A DNA stretch of 64,000 bases from Nocardia beijingensis NBRC 16342. Lineage in GTDB: Bacteria > Actinomycetota > Actinomycetes > Mycobacteriales > Mycobacteriaceae. Numbering within the stretch: the first letter of the stretch is position 1; each line of letters opens with the position of its first letter. Location of the stretch: assembly GCF_001612785.1 (NCBI RefSeq), contig NZ_BDBC01000011.1:44014-108013 (forward strand), in the 5' to 3' direction. Below are positions 43,476 through 52,777 of the stretch, piece by piece. The notes below the pieces were generated by a model. The model was not told where the DNA came from, did no database searches, and saw only the letters and a program-made list of their open reading frames with translations. The translations under genes were made by a program, and so were the position numbers.

Positions 43476-45305
43476 GTGAGCACTCCACGCTTCGACACGC
43501 TCCCCGCCGCCTTCCAGCACAACGCCATCGTCGACCCTGACGCCGTCGCGCTGCGCACTCCCGGTGACGCCACCACCCTCACCTGGCGCGAGTACGCCAG
43601 GCGGGTCCGGCTGATCGCCGCCGGACTGGCGGGGCTGGGGGTGCGGCGTGGCGACACCGTGGCTTCGATGATGTCCAACCGCATCGAGTTCTACCCCCTC
43701 GAAATCGGGGCCCAGCACCTCGGCGCCACCAGTTTCTCGGTGTACAACACCGCCGCACCCGAGCAGATCGCGTACGTGCTGCGCAACGCCGGGGTGCGCC
43801 TGCTGATCTGCGAGCCGCGATACGTCGAGCGGGTCCGCGCGAGTGGCGTCGAACTCGACCACATCATCTGCGTCGACGACGCGCCGGAGGGCACGTTGTC
43901 GGTCGCCGATGTGCTCGTCGCGGGCGCGCCGGACTTCGACTTCGACGCCGCCTGGCGGGCGGTGCGGCCCGACGACGTCGCCACGCTGATCTACACCTCG
44001 GGCACCACCGGCGATCCCAAAGGGGTGGAGACCACGCACGCGAACCTCATGTTCGAGTGCTACGCGGTCGAGCAGGTGCTCGGCATCCGCTTCGGCGACA
44101 CCATCACCTCCTACATGCCCACCGCGCACATCGCCGACCGGCTGACCGCGCTGTACTTCCAGGAGGTCTTCGGCACCCAGGTGACCTGTGTCGCCGACCC
44201 GACCGGGATCAGCTCGGCCTTGGCCGACCTGCACCCCACGATCTGGGGCGCCGTGCCACGGGTGTGGGAGAAGCTGAAAGCGGCGATCGAATTCGCGGTC
44301 GCCAACGAACCCGACGAGCAGCGCAAGGCCGCTCTGCGGTGGGCGTTGACGGTCGCCGCCCAGCGCAGCGCGCATCAATTGAACGGCGAGCCGGTCCCCG
44401 CATCCGTCGCCGCCGAGTGGGCGCGCGCCGACCGGCTCGTCCTGTCGGGGCTGCGCGCGAAACTCGGTCTGGACCGCGTGCGCTGGGCGATGTCCGGCGC
44501 GGCGCCCATCCCGGCCGAAACGCTCGGATTCTTCGCCGGGCTCGGCATCCCGATCGCCGAGATCTGGGGCATGTCCGAACTCACCTGCATCTGCAGCGTC
44601 AGCCACCCGGACGAGGCCAGGCTCGGCACCGTGGGCAAACTGCTGCCCGGCATGCGGGCCAGGATCGCCGACGACGGCGAGCTGCACGTTCGCGGTCCGC
44701 TGGTGATGAAGGGCTATCGCGGCGAGCCCGGCAAGACCGCCGAGGCCGTCGACTCCGACGGCTGGCTGCGCACCGGAGACGTGATCACCATCGACGACGA
44801 CGGATACCTCAGGGTCGTGGATCGCAAGAAGGAGCTGATCATCAACTCCGCCGGCAAGAACATGTCCCCCACGAACATCGAGAACGCGATCAAGGCGGCG
44901 ACACCGCTGATCGGAGCCATCGCCGTGATCGGCGACGGCTGCCCCTACAACACCGCGCTGGTCGTTCTCGACGCCGAGACCGCCGGACCGTACGCCGCGC
45001 GCCACCACCTGCCGGATGCCTCGGCGGCGGCCTTGTCGGCCGATCCCGGCGTCATCGAGCAGATCGCGGCGGGCATCGCGGCGGGCAACGCGAAGTTGTC
45101 GCGGGTGGAGCAGGTCAAGCGGTTCCGCCTCCTGCCGACTTTCTGGGAGGCGGGTGGCGACGAAGTCACCCTCACGATGAAACTCAAGCGCCGGGTGATC
45201 GCCGAGAAGTACGCCGCCGACATCGCCGGACTCTACGACCCCGTGCCCGGCCCGGATGTCCACGAACTGAGCGCACCTGCCGCCATCCCGGTGACCACCA
45301 CCTGA
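43476..45305 (+). CDS. Long-chain acyl-CoA synthetase (FadD15-like)
   Basis: The ligase has about 609 residues in the long-chain AMP-binding family. The P-loop LIYTSGTTGDPKGVETTH, the gate YMPTAHIADR, EIWGMSELT, GWLRTGDVI and the final VTLTMKLKRR match FadD15/AMP-binding family members. The GTG at 43476 follows AAGGAA and aligns better than the ATG at 43446, which adds 10 residues. It ends the TetR-linked operon and probably activates the acid produced by the aldehyde dehydrogenase. Confidence 0.87.
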   Translation: MSTPRFDTLPAAFQHNAIVDPDAVALRTPGDATTLTWREYARRVRLIAAGLAGLGVRRGDTVASMMSNRIEFYPLEIGAQHLGATSFSVYNTAAPEQIAYVLRNAGVRLLICEPRYVERVRASGVELDHIICVDDAPEGTLSVADVLVAGAPDFDFDAAWRAVRPDDVATLIYTSGTTGDPKGVETTHANLMFECYAVEQVLGIRFGDTITSYMPTAHIADRLTALYFQEVFGTQVTCVADPTGISSALADLHPTIWGAVPRVWEKLKAAIEFAVANEPDEQRKAALRWALTVAAQRSAHQLNGEPVPASVAAEWARADRLVLSGLRAKLGLDRVRWAMSGAAPIPAETLGFFAGLGIPIAEIWGMSELTCICSVSHPDEARLGTVGKLLPGMRARIADDGELHVRGPLVMKGYRGEPGKTAEAVDSDGWLRTGDVITIDDDGYLRVVDRKKELIINSAGKNMSPTNIENAIKAATPLIGAIAVIGDGCPYNTALVVLDAETAGPYAARHHLPDASAAALSADPGVIEQIAAGIAAGNAKLSRVEQVKRFRLLPTFWEAGGDEVTLTMKLKRRVIAEKYAADIAGLYDPVPGPDVHELSAPAAIPVTTT

Positions 45306-45315
45306 GCGGATCGGA

Positions 45316-45888
45316 TCAACGCTTTTTGATCCAGTACATGCCGCGACCGGACTCCGCGGGCGCACGCTTCTCGCGTGGCTCGATCCGGTCCAGTCGATAG
45401 CCGAGCCGCCGGGCCACCGCGGCGCTGCGGACATTGGCCTCGTCACAGTGGATCTCGACCCGATCGACGCCCGGCAGTGCCAAGGCGATACGGGTCAAGA
45501 CAGCTGCGCTGCGGGTGATCAGGCCGCGGCCGGTGTGGGCGGCGTGACACCAGTAGCCGATCTCCACCGCACCGGGTCCGAGCCGATCGTGCAGGCCGAT
45601 GGCGCCGAGCACGTCGCCCTCGGCATCGAAGATGCCGTAGTTGAACGCTCCGGCGGCGCTGGGCCAGCTCTCGTCGGTCTCCCGGCCGAACGCGCGCTGG
45701 CTGTCCAGCGTCGCGGGTTCGGGAAGCCAATCCATCCAGGGGTGGATGAGCTCGAACGACGCGTTGATCGCCTCGAGGCGCGGCCGCACATCCTCCGGAA
45801 GCCACCGCCGCAACAGCAGCTCGTCCACCTCGACGCGCTGGGGTGGCCCGACCCCCGGCGCGAGTGCGCAGCACGACTGCATGTCCAT
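45316..45888 (-). CDS. GNAT family N-acetyltransferase
   Basis: The 190-residue protein has the RimJ/RimL-type GNAT fold: LLLRRWLPEDVRPRLEAIN, GAIGLHDRLGPGAVEIGYWCHAAHTGRGLI (the acetyl-CoA loop HTGRGL), and NVRSAAVARRLGYRL. It resembles ribosomal-protein or small-molecule N-acetyltransferases. The ATG at 45888 is used. It converges on the acyl-CoA ligase with only 10 bases between them, and no functional link is visible. Confidence 0.86.
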   Translation of the reverse strand: MDMQSCCALAPGVGPPQRVEVDELLLRRWLPEDVRPRLEAINASFELIHPWMDWLPEPATLDSQRAFGRETDESWPSAAGAFNYGIFDAEGDVLGAIGLHDRLGPGAVEIGYWCHAAHTGRGLITRSAAVLTRIALALPGVDRVEIHCDEANVRSAAVARRLGYRLDRIEPREKRAPAESGRGMYWIKKR

Positions 45889-45982
45889 ACCGCTATGGTG
45901 GGCGCCCTGCGTCCGGCCGGGCAACGGATATTCCGGCGCCTGTGTTGGTCACCTCGGCATCGGCGCGGTTAGGCGCTGGTGA

Positions 45983-46288
45983 TCAAGCGCCTCGGAGGCG
46001 GACCTCGGCGTCCAGCTCGGCGGCGGCTTCGGCCAGCGCGGCGGCGTCCGGATCGGCTCCGAGCCGGTCGGCCAGGTCCGCTCGCGACAGGATCAGCATC
46101 CCGCGCGGCTCGGATCGGGAGCCGGGTTCGACTTTGACGTGCCCCTCTTCCAGCACCAAGCGCGCGTCCGGTTCGTCGGTGGCCAGCAATCGGCGCAAGT
46201 CGTCTCGGGTCACTCGACCGGAACCCTGCGCGCTGCTCGACGTCGTGTCCGCCGCGTGTGCCGCTCCGCTCGTGTTCTCAGCATCCAT
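45983..46288 (-). CDS. Small hypothetical protein
   Basis: The 101-residue acidic protein is not recognised. After a low-complexity N-terminus (about 1-25) it has TRDDLRRLLATDEPDARLVLEEGHVKV and GMLILSRADLADRLGA, suggesting one small helical and beta domain. The ATG at 46288 is used because upstream codons would give a longer but poorly conserved-looking start. It lies between the GNAT gene and the flavoprotein on the same strand, without overlap. Confidence 0.6.
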   Translation of the reverse strand: MDAENTSGAAHAADTTSSSAQGSGRVTRDDLRRLLATDEPDARLVLEEGHVKVEPGSRSEPRGMLILSRADLADRLGADPDAAALAEAAAELDAEVRLRGA

Positions 46289-46439
46289 GCTGACCGATTG
46301 CCCTGGCGAACCTACGGGAAACCGGCCGACCAGCACGCGTGCCCACCTCGCCTGCGACTCTCGGGCGGAACTGAACCGGGCGGCCGGTGCCCAGCGAGCC
46401 GGCGTGTCGATGCCCGGGACGCCCTACCCGACTTCTCGG

Positions 46440-47858
46440 CTATCCGATACCCGACCGCCGTAGCGCACGCTGCGCGGCGTTCGCCCCGCACATGCCGTGC
46501 GCCCCCGGTCCCGGGGGCGTTGCGGCGGAGCAGAGGTAGTGGCCCGGTACGCCGACGTCATAGGGCTGCAGGGTCATGCGAGGGCCGAACAGCAGCTGCG
46601 GGATGTCTTTCGCGCCGGTCATGATGTTGCCGCCGACGTAGTTGGGGTTGTATTCGGCGAATTCCGCCGCGCTGCGCGCGCTCGTTCCGACTATCCGGTC
46701 GCGGAAGCCCGGAGCGAAGCGTTCGATCTGGGCGGTGATCGCGGCCGTCGCGTCACCGCGATATCCGTGCGGGACGTGGGCGTACGCCCAGATCGGATGA
46801 ATGTCGCCGACCGAACGTCGGGGGTCGGCGAGGTACTGCTGACCGACCAGCACGAAGGGACGTTCGGGCATGCGGCCGCGGTGGATGTCGCGTTCGGTCG
46901 CGACGATCTCGGCGAACGTGCCGCCCAGATGCACCGTCCCCGCACGGCGAGCCGCCTCCGCCGTCCACGGCACTCCGCCGTGCACGGCGAAGTCGACCTT
47001 GCACGCGCCGGGACCGTAACGAAATCGGTTGTACGAACGTCTGATTCGTGGCGGCAGGTGCTCGCCCATGATGTCCGCGACCGCGGTGGGCGCCACATCC
47101 CACATCGTCACATCCGCCGGCGGCAGATCGGACACCGACCGCACGCGAACACCCGTTTCGATCTTCCCGCCCAGGTCGCCGAGGACCGCCGCCATGGCGT
47201 CGGTGATTCGTCGCGATCCACCGGCGGCGACCGCCCAACCGTAGGTGTGGCCTGCGGTGAGGATGCCCAAGCCGATACTCGCGCTGAGCGGTCGATGCAA
47301 GGGATGGAAGGCATGAGCCGCGACGCCCCCGAAAAGCCCCTTGGCCTGCTCGGTCCGGAACAGTCCGGCCAGCAGAGCGGCCGGGGCCAAGGCGGGAACC
47401 CCGAAACGCGCCAGAGAGATCGGATGGCGTGGCACGCGCAGCAGCGGCCGCATGATGTCACCGCTCATCCGCTCGTAACCCGCGGCCGTCCGCTCGAACA
47501 GCAGCCGCCACACCCGGCCGTCGCTGCCGAGTCCGGCCGCGGTCTCCGCGACCGAGCGCAGCAACACGCCCGCCGTGCCGTCGTCGAGCGGATGGGCGCA
47601 GTCGACCTCCGGCCATGCCCAGGACAATCCGTAGCGCTCCAGGTCGAGACCGCGCAGGAACGGAGAGCCGACCGCCATCGGGTGGATGGCCGAGCAGTGG
47701 TCGTGCAGCAGACCGGGCACGATGGCCTCGCCGGTGCGGGTGCCGCCGCCGATCTCGTCGGCGCCCTCCAGCACGGTGACGTCCACTCCGGCTCGGGCCA
47801 GGACGATGGCCGCCGCCAAGCCGTTGGGTCCGCCGCCGACTACGACCGCTGTGCTCAT
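46440..47858 (-). CDS. Phytoene-dehydrogenase-like FAD oxidoreductase
   Basis: This 472-residue flavoprotein belongs to the CrtI/amine-oxidase-like group: an N-terminal FAD motif (AVVVGGGPNGLAAAIVLARAG), GGGTRTGE, and a C-terminal YLCSAATPPGPGAHGMCG for FAD and substrate contact. Such proteins desaturate or isomerise long lipids; related genes in mycobacteria are linked to lipid metabolism. It starts 24 bases after the stop of the DUF3556 gene, so the two are probably co-transcribed. The substrate is not known. Confidence 0.85.
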   Translation of the reverse strand: MSTAVVVGGGPNGLAAAIVLARAGVDVTVLEGADEIGGGTRTGEAIVPGLLHDHCSAIHPMAVGSPFLRGLDLERYGLSWAWPEVDCAHPLDDGTAGVLLRSVAETAAGLGSDGRVWRLLFERTAAGYERMSGDIMRPLLRVPRHPISLARFGVPALAPAALLAGLFRTEQAKGLFGGVAAHAFHPLHRPLSASIGLGILTAGHTYGWAVAAGGSRRITDAMAAVLGDLGGKIETGVRVRSVSDLPPADVTMWDVAPTAVADIMGEHLPPRIRRSYNRFRYGPGACKVDFAVHGGVPWTAEAARRAGTVHLGGTFAEIVATERDIHRGRMPERPFVLVGQQYLADPRRSVGDIHPIWAYAHVPHGYRGDATAAITAQIERFAPGFRDRIVGTSARSAAEFAEYNPNYVGGNIMTGAKDIPQLLFGPRMTLQPYDVGVPGHYLCSAATPPGPGAHGMCGANAAQRALRRSGIG

Positions 47859-47882
47859 ATCGCTCTCCGTCCCCGGTGTCGC

Positions 47883-49703
47883 TCAGCCGACCGTCTGGGG
47901 CACGGGAACCGGGGCCGATTCGCGCGGCGGCATCGGCACCGTGTAGCCCGCGCGCCGCCAGGTCACCTCGTGCGGAATCGGCCCGTCGGGCAACCACGGC
48001 TGCGCCTCGACCGCGTCACGCACCCGCCAGGTGCCGCGCTCGACGACGCCGAGCGCCGCGTCGATGACCTGATACTCCTGCACCCCGCGATGGATCGGCT
48101 GCGATTCCACCCACACCACGATCCACTCTCCCGGAGCGAACCCGACTCGGGACTGCACGGCCTCGATCAGATCGAGATTGTGCAGGTGACCATCGCCGAA
48201 GTTGAAGCCGATCAGGGAATTGCAGCCGAATTCGCCCTCTCGCACGGTCCAGCGATCGATGTCGGGGATGTGGGTGTACAGCAAGGAGAACAGGCCGCGT
48301 CCTTGGCTGTGCATCGAGCGCCACGCGATCGTCTGCTGCATGGTGATCTCCGCGACCGCGGGAGGGTAGCCCATGGCCCGCAGCTGGTCGATCTGGTTCA
48401 CCGTGGGCCGGTGCGCGATCGTGTTCAGCTTTTCCTCCGCGCCGGGAGCGAACGCCCAGAGAGCCGAGGCCCAGTTGCCCGCGTACTGGCGCATCGACGG
48501 GAGGAACGACACCAGATCCGGGCGCAGGTTTCCGAGAATCGGGAAGAACGCCAGCGCCGCGACGATCGCCACGGCCAGCCACGGCGAGGAGATGTCTCCC
48601 AGGCCGTAGCCCGCGCCGTTGGGGAAGCCCAGGAACAGGAACACGGCCAGGTAGGCGAACAGCACATTCCACTCCAACGGCACCGCCAGCGGGAACGTCG
48701 AGGTGATGAACGCGTGGAACACCACCATCAGCACCACTCCGGCCAGCGTCAGCCAGTGGTTGGTGGAGAACAACAGCACCAGGGGGGTGATGATCTCGAC
48801 GGTCGTGCCTCCGACATGGGCCAGGAACGAGGCGACCTTCGACGGCCGGATGTCGCGGGGGAAGTCACGGTAGTGCAGTCGCTTGATCCACTTCGCGGGC
48901 ACGCCCGGGCTGTTGGACACCATCGGCGGGACCACGTTGCTGAAGTGCCTGCCGAACTTCGACACGCCCGCTCCGATCCACACCGCGCAGATCAGCAGCT
49001 TGGCCGCGACGATCATGTCCACGAACGGCAGCACCGCGAAGAACACCAACGCCGGCAGGTACTGCTCGCCGCGCGCGGTCAGGAAGATCGTCTTGTCCCG
49101 CAGGCCGCACAGCACGTACAGCACGATCGGAGCGGCGAGCAGCGCCGGATTCACCAAGCCGGAGGTATTGTCCGGCAGCGCCGCGGCGAGCGACGCGCTC
49201 GGCACGCCGGGCAGCGCGATCGCCGTCAGCAACGTCGCGACGAACGCCAGATACAGCAGCACGTCACCGACCGTGCGGGTGTCGCCGCCGGTGAACGGCA
49301 CCCGCCGCCACGGCCGCAGGCGAATCGCGCCGGGCCGGGCGTAGAACAGGATTCCGCCGGTCATCGGCCGGAACTTGCCGGCGAGCGGTCCCCAGGACCC
49401 GGCGATGCCGAGCGCTTCGATCAAGACGGTCCACAGCACCAGCTTCTGGTAGACGATCGGTTCGTTCCACCACGCCGCGACCTCCCAGAACGGGCCGACG
49501 CCGGAGCTCCAGGTCGCCGCGGCGACGCCGCCCAGCACCGAGACCAGCAGAACCTTGAGCAGATAAATCGTGTGGATCATCCTCGGCGAGCCGAAGCCGT
49601 ATTCGACCCAATGCAGGGCAAGCGTCTTCATCCGCTCCCGCAATGGCTGGTCGAGGAATGTCGTCACATCGACGGGCGGGAAATCCGCTGTTTTGAATCC
49701 CAT
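47883..49703 (-). CDS. DUF3556 family multi-pass membrane protein
   Basis: The 606-residue protein begins MGFKTADFPPVDVTTFLD and has about nine to eleven membrane helices between residues 40 and 440, then a soluble C-terminal part of about 160 residues (WRSMHSQGRGLFSLLYTHIPDIDRW). This arrangement and the N-terminal motif match the actinobacterial DUF3556 family, whose function is unknown. It is flanked by a FAD oxidoreductase and an acyl-CoA ligase on the same strand, which suggests a membrane-lipid or hydrophobic-substrate function. Confidence 0.83.
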   Translation of the reverse strand: MGFKTADFPPVDVTTFLDQPLRERMKTLALHWVEYGFGSPRMIHTIYLLKVLLVSVLGGVAAATWSSGVGPFWEVAAWWNEPIVYQKLVLWTVLIEALGIAGSWGPLAGKFRPMTGGILFYARPGAIRLRPWRRVPFTGGDTRTVGDVLLYLAFVATLLTAIALPGVPSASLAAALPDNTSGLVNPALLAAPIVLYVLCGLRDKTIFLTARGEQYLPALVFFAVLPFVDMIVAAKLLICAVWIGAGVSKFGRHFSNVVPPMVSNSPGVPAKWIKRLHYRDFPRDIRPSKVASFLAHVGGTTVEIITPLVLLFSTNHWLTLAGVVLMVVFHAFITSTFPLAVPLEWNVLFAYLAVFLFLGFPNGAGYGLGDISSPWLAVAIVAALAFFPILGNLRPDLVSFLPSMRQYAGNWASALWAFAPGAEEKLNTIAHRPTVNQIDQLRAMGYPPAVAEITMQQTIAWRSMHSQGRGLFSLLYTHIPDIDRWTVREGEFGCNSLIGFNFGDGHLHNLDLIEAVQSRVGFAPGEWIVVWVESQPIHRGVQEYQVIDAALGVVERGTWRVRDAVEAQPWLPDGPIPHEVTWRRAGYTVPMPPRESAPVPVPQTVG

Positions 49704-49800
49704 TGTCCGGACCTTTCTCATCCGATGAAAAGAGCATGCGAGGACCCGGCCGGAATCGGTTCGGATCGTGGAGTTCCGCTCACGCAGAGCGGATTTTCTG

Positions 49801-51267
49801 CTAGGCCGTGGTGACCGCTTCCGCGACCGACGCGCGAAGCTTTCGTTTGTCGATTTTGCCGACCGGATTGCGCGGCAGCGCCGCGGTGAGTTCGATCGAG
49901 ACCGGGACCTTCGACCGGGCAAGGGTTCTGCGGCAGTGCTCGACGAGATCCGCGGCGTCGGCTCGCGCGCCGGGCATCGTCACCACATGGGCGACGGGGA
50001 CCTCACCGAGGACCGGATCGGGAGCGCCGACCACCGCGGCCTCCAAGACCGCAGGATGGGCGTGCAGGACGTTCTCGATCTCTTTCGGGTAGATGTTCTC
50101 ACCACCTCGGATGATCATGTCCTTGATCCGATCGACCAGCACCAGATACCCGTCCGGGTCGAAATATCCCACGTCACCGGTGTGCAACCAGCCGTCCACC
50201 ACCGTGCGCGCGGTCGCCTCGGGCCTGCCGAGATAGCCGCGCATCACGTTCGCGCCCCGGATGACCACTTCCCCACTCGTTCCCGCAGGCACGATTCGGC
50301 CGTCGGCGTCCATGATCGCGACGGTCTGCCCGGGCAGCGGCCGCCCGACCGTGCCCGGCTTCCGCGGTCCCTCCGGCGGATTCAGCGTCGACGCGCACGT
50401 TCCTTCGGACAGTCCGTAGCCTTCCACGATCGGCACACCGAAACGCTTCTCGAACCGCGCGATCAGTTCCGCGGGCATGGGCGCGGCCCCGCAGATCGCG
50501 CGGCGCAACGACGAAGTGTCCGGCGTCGAACCGTCCGGCTGCGCGACGAGCATCGCGTAGATCGCGGGGACACCCGAGAAGTACGTCGGGCGAACACGTT
50601 CCACGATGCCGAAGAAGGCCGAAGCGGAGAATCGGCCCGCGATGGTGGCCCGGCCACCGGCGAGCAGCGGCGACAGGACGCTGACCACGATCCCGTTGAC
50701 ATGGAACAGGGGCAGGATCAACAGGCTGTGGTCGGTGTCACGCAACGCCAGTGCCTCGACGAGCATCTCGCACATCGCGGCGATGTTGGCGTGATCGAGC
50801 ACCACGCCCTTCGGCTGCCCGGTGGTGCCGCTGGTGTAGATGATCAGCGCCGCCGCGGCGGGATCCACCGGCGCGGGCTCGGGTCCGGCGAGCTCGGGAC
50901 CGAGCCCGGCGACCTCGGCCACGTCCAGCGTCGCCGCCGCGCGCCCGCCTTCGGTCACGACCACCTTCGCCCGGCAGTCGCCGACCTGATAACGCACCTC
51001 CTCGATGGTCGAATCCGGCCTCACGGGAGTGACCGCGGCGCCGAGCCGCCACGCCGCGAAGAGAACGACGACGAATTCGAGTCGATTCGACAATACGAGG
51101 GCGACGACGTCGCCTTCGCGAACGCCGTGCGCGGACAGGACGGCGGCGGCCGTGCGCACCCGTTTCGCGAAAGCCTGATTATCGATGTGTTCGCGGTCGT
51201 CCGCAATACAGGGCCCGGACGGATTCCAGGTCGCCCTGACCTCCGGAATTTCCACAATGTTCCGCAC
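49801..51267 (-). CDS. Acyl-CoA synthetase (AMP-binding)
   Basis: This 488-residue ANL ligase has the P-loop LIIYTSGTTGQPKGVVLDH, EGYGLSEGT, GWLHTGDVGYFDPDG, the hinge DRIKDMIIRGGENIYP and the C-terminal Lys in NPVGKIDKRK. It is of the FadD-like short/medium-chain type and differs from the ligases at 24618 and 43476. The GTG at 51267 follows GGTGAGGA. It is the first gene of the DUF3556-flavoprotein cluster and is divergent from the PucR-type regulator. Confidence 0.88.
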   Translation of the reverse strand: MRNIVEIPEVRATWNPSGPCIADDREHIDNQAFAKRVRTAAAVLSAHGVREGDVVALVLSNRLEFVVVLFAAWRLGAAVTPVRPDSTIEEVRYQVGDCRAKVVVTEGGRAAATLDVAEVAGLGPELAGPEPAPVDPAAAALIIYTSGTTGQPKGVVLDHANIAAMCEMLVEALALRDTDHSLLILPLFHVNGIVVSVLSPLLAGGRATIAGRFSASAFFGIVERVRPTYFSGVPAIYAMLVAQPDGSTPDTSSLRRAICGAAPMPAELIARFEKRFGVPIVEGYGLSEGTCASTLNPPEGPRKPGTVGRPLPGQTVAIMDADGRIVPAGTSGEVVIRGANVMRGYLGRPEATARTVVDGWLHTGDVGYFDPDGYLVLVDRIKDMIIRGGENIYPKEIENVLHAHPAVLEAAVVGAPDPVLGEVPVAHVVTMPGARADAADLVEHCRRTLARSKVPVSIELTAALPRNPVGKIDKRKLRASVAEAVTTA

Positions 51268-51367
51268 TTATATCCTCACCTGCTCCGAAGTGACGTGGAT
51301 TACAGTCCAAATTAGGTTCGGCGCGGCAACCGGGCTACGGGTCCGCATCCCAGAGTTTTCACCGGGC

Positions 51368-51386
51368 TTTGTACCGGCGGCACAAA
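51368..51386. promoter_or_regulatory. Palindrome in front of the PucR-type regulator
   Basis: TTTGTACCGGCGGCACAAA at 51368-51386 is an inverted repeat with TTTGT and ACAAA arms and inner CCG and CGG. It lies 52 bases before the regulator start and about 100 bases from the divergent acyl-CoA ligase gene. It is a candidate operator for the regulator. Confidence 0.5.
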
Positions 51387-51437
51387 AGAACGCGGAATGC
51401 GCCGGAGCCGCCGCACCGATTCCGGTACGGTCCCGGC

Positions 51438-52664
51438 ATGAGCGCCGACGTGGACACGACCATCCGCGAGGTCGCCGGACGCGTCAAAGCCGATCTCGAA
51501 CGGCTGACCTCCGGCATGACCGCGAGGTTCGCCGAGGTGATCCCGGAATTCCGCCACGACGACGAAGTGCATCGATTGATGATCGCCAGTACCGCGTCCA
51601 ACCTCACCGCGATCCTCGACATGCTCATACTGAGCATCTCCCGCGACGACATCACCGTGCCGCCCGCCGCCGCCGAGTACGCTCGCCGGTTCGCCCAGCA
51701 CGGGATGTCCCTGGAGGCCCTGCTGCGCGCGTACCGCCTCGGCGAGCACATGTTCATGCAGCAGGCCATCGCCGTGCTCCGGCAGTCCGGGACACCCGCC
51801 GATCTCGCCCTGGCGACAACCAGCCGGGTCGCCGTGCTGGTCAACAGCTACATCGACCAGGTCATCGAAGGCCTCATCGATATCTACGAAAGCGAACGCC
51901 GCCGCTGGGACGCGCGTTCGGACACCACGCGAGCGGCGCAGATCCGCGCGGTGCTCGACACCGACAACCTCGACGTGGCCTCGGCGGAGGAGATGTTGTC
52001 CGCCTCCCTGCGGGGGTGGCATATGGCCGCCGTCATCTGGGTGCGCGAACCCGGCGCGTCCGCGATCGAACTGCTGCGGGCCGGGACCTCGATGCTCGCC
52101 ACCGCGACCGGAACGCATCCGCTGACGGTCCTGGTCGACGAGCAGAACTGCTGGGCTTGGATCTCGTCGGTCGGCAAACCCGCACTGGATGCCGACCGGC
52201 TCGAACGAGACCTGCGCCGCCGCCCCGGAATCAGCGTCGCCATGGGCGATCCCGGCCCCGGGCTGGCCGGCTTCCGGCAGACCTTCCGCGATGCCCAGCG
52301 CGCTCGGAGCCTCGCGCTGGTCGCCGAGCCGGCCCGCCCGCTCACCGTGCACGCCCGCGTGGCGCTGGCGAGCCTGCTCGTCGACCATCTGCCCGACACC
52401 GAAGCGTGGGTGCGTCGGGTGCTCGGCGATCTCATGCGCGACGACGAGACCACCGCTCGTCTCCGCGAGACGGTGCGCACCTATCTGGAGGCGCGCGGCA
52501 GCCTCACCGACGCCGCGGCGCGCATGCACGTCCACAAGAACACCGTCCACTACCGGATACGCAGGGCCGAAGAGGTGCTCGGCCACCCTCTGACGGTGAA
52601 CCGGCTGGAGACCGAAGTCGCCCTGATGGTCTCCGAGCAACTCGGTCTCGCCCCCGGGAAGTGA
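51438..52664 (+). CDS. PucR/CdaR-type transcriptional regulator
   Basis: The 408-residue protein has a C-terminal PucR helix-turn-helix (TVRTYLEARGSLTDAAARMHVHKNTVHYRIRR). The central part resembles the GGDEF-like domain of CdaR/PucR proteins (VAMGDPGPGLAGFRQTFRDA). The N-terminal helical part (about 1-150) is probably the sensor. The ATG at 51438 is used. It is divergent from the acyl-CoA ligase and DUF3556 genes and probably activates them. Confidence 0.88.
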   Translation: MSADVDTTIREVAGRVKADLERLTSGMTARFAEVIPEFRHDDEVHRLMIASTASNLTAILDMLILSISRDDITVPPAAAEYARRFAQHGMSLEALLRAYRLGEHMFMQQAIAVLRQSGTPADLALATTSRVAVLVNSYIDQVIEGLIDIYESERRRWDARSDTTRAAQIRAVLDTDNLDVASAEEMLSASLRGWHMAAVIWVREPGASAIELLRAGTSMLATATGTHPLTVLVDEQNCWAWISSVGKPALDADRLERDLRRRPGISVAMGDPGPGLAGFRQTFRDAQRARSLALVAEPARPLTVHARVALASLLVDHLPDTEAWVRRVLGDLMRDDETTARLRETVRTYLEARGSLTDAAARMHVHKNTVHYRIRRAEEVLGHPLTVNRLETEVALMVSEQLGLAPGK

Positions 52665-52777
52665 GCCGGGCGGCCGGGTCGCGACCACTACTGGTGCGCG
52701 TCACGGCGATTCGTCATGGCGTGTGCGCCCGCGCGGCCTGATACTGAGGGCAGGTTGGACCGATTCCGAGGTGGGAG

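Noticed and set aside
42471..45446. Minus-strand open frame of 991 codons
   Set aside because: It is antisense to the SDR and acyl-CoA ligase genes; composition is shadow-like.
46497..49814. Very long plus-strand open frame of 1105 codons
   Set aside because: It runs antisense to the CrtI-like and DUF3556 genes, has Arg/His/Asp-rich low-complexity sequence and no family motifs; it is a GC-driven shadow.
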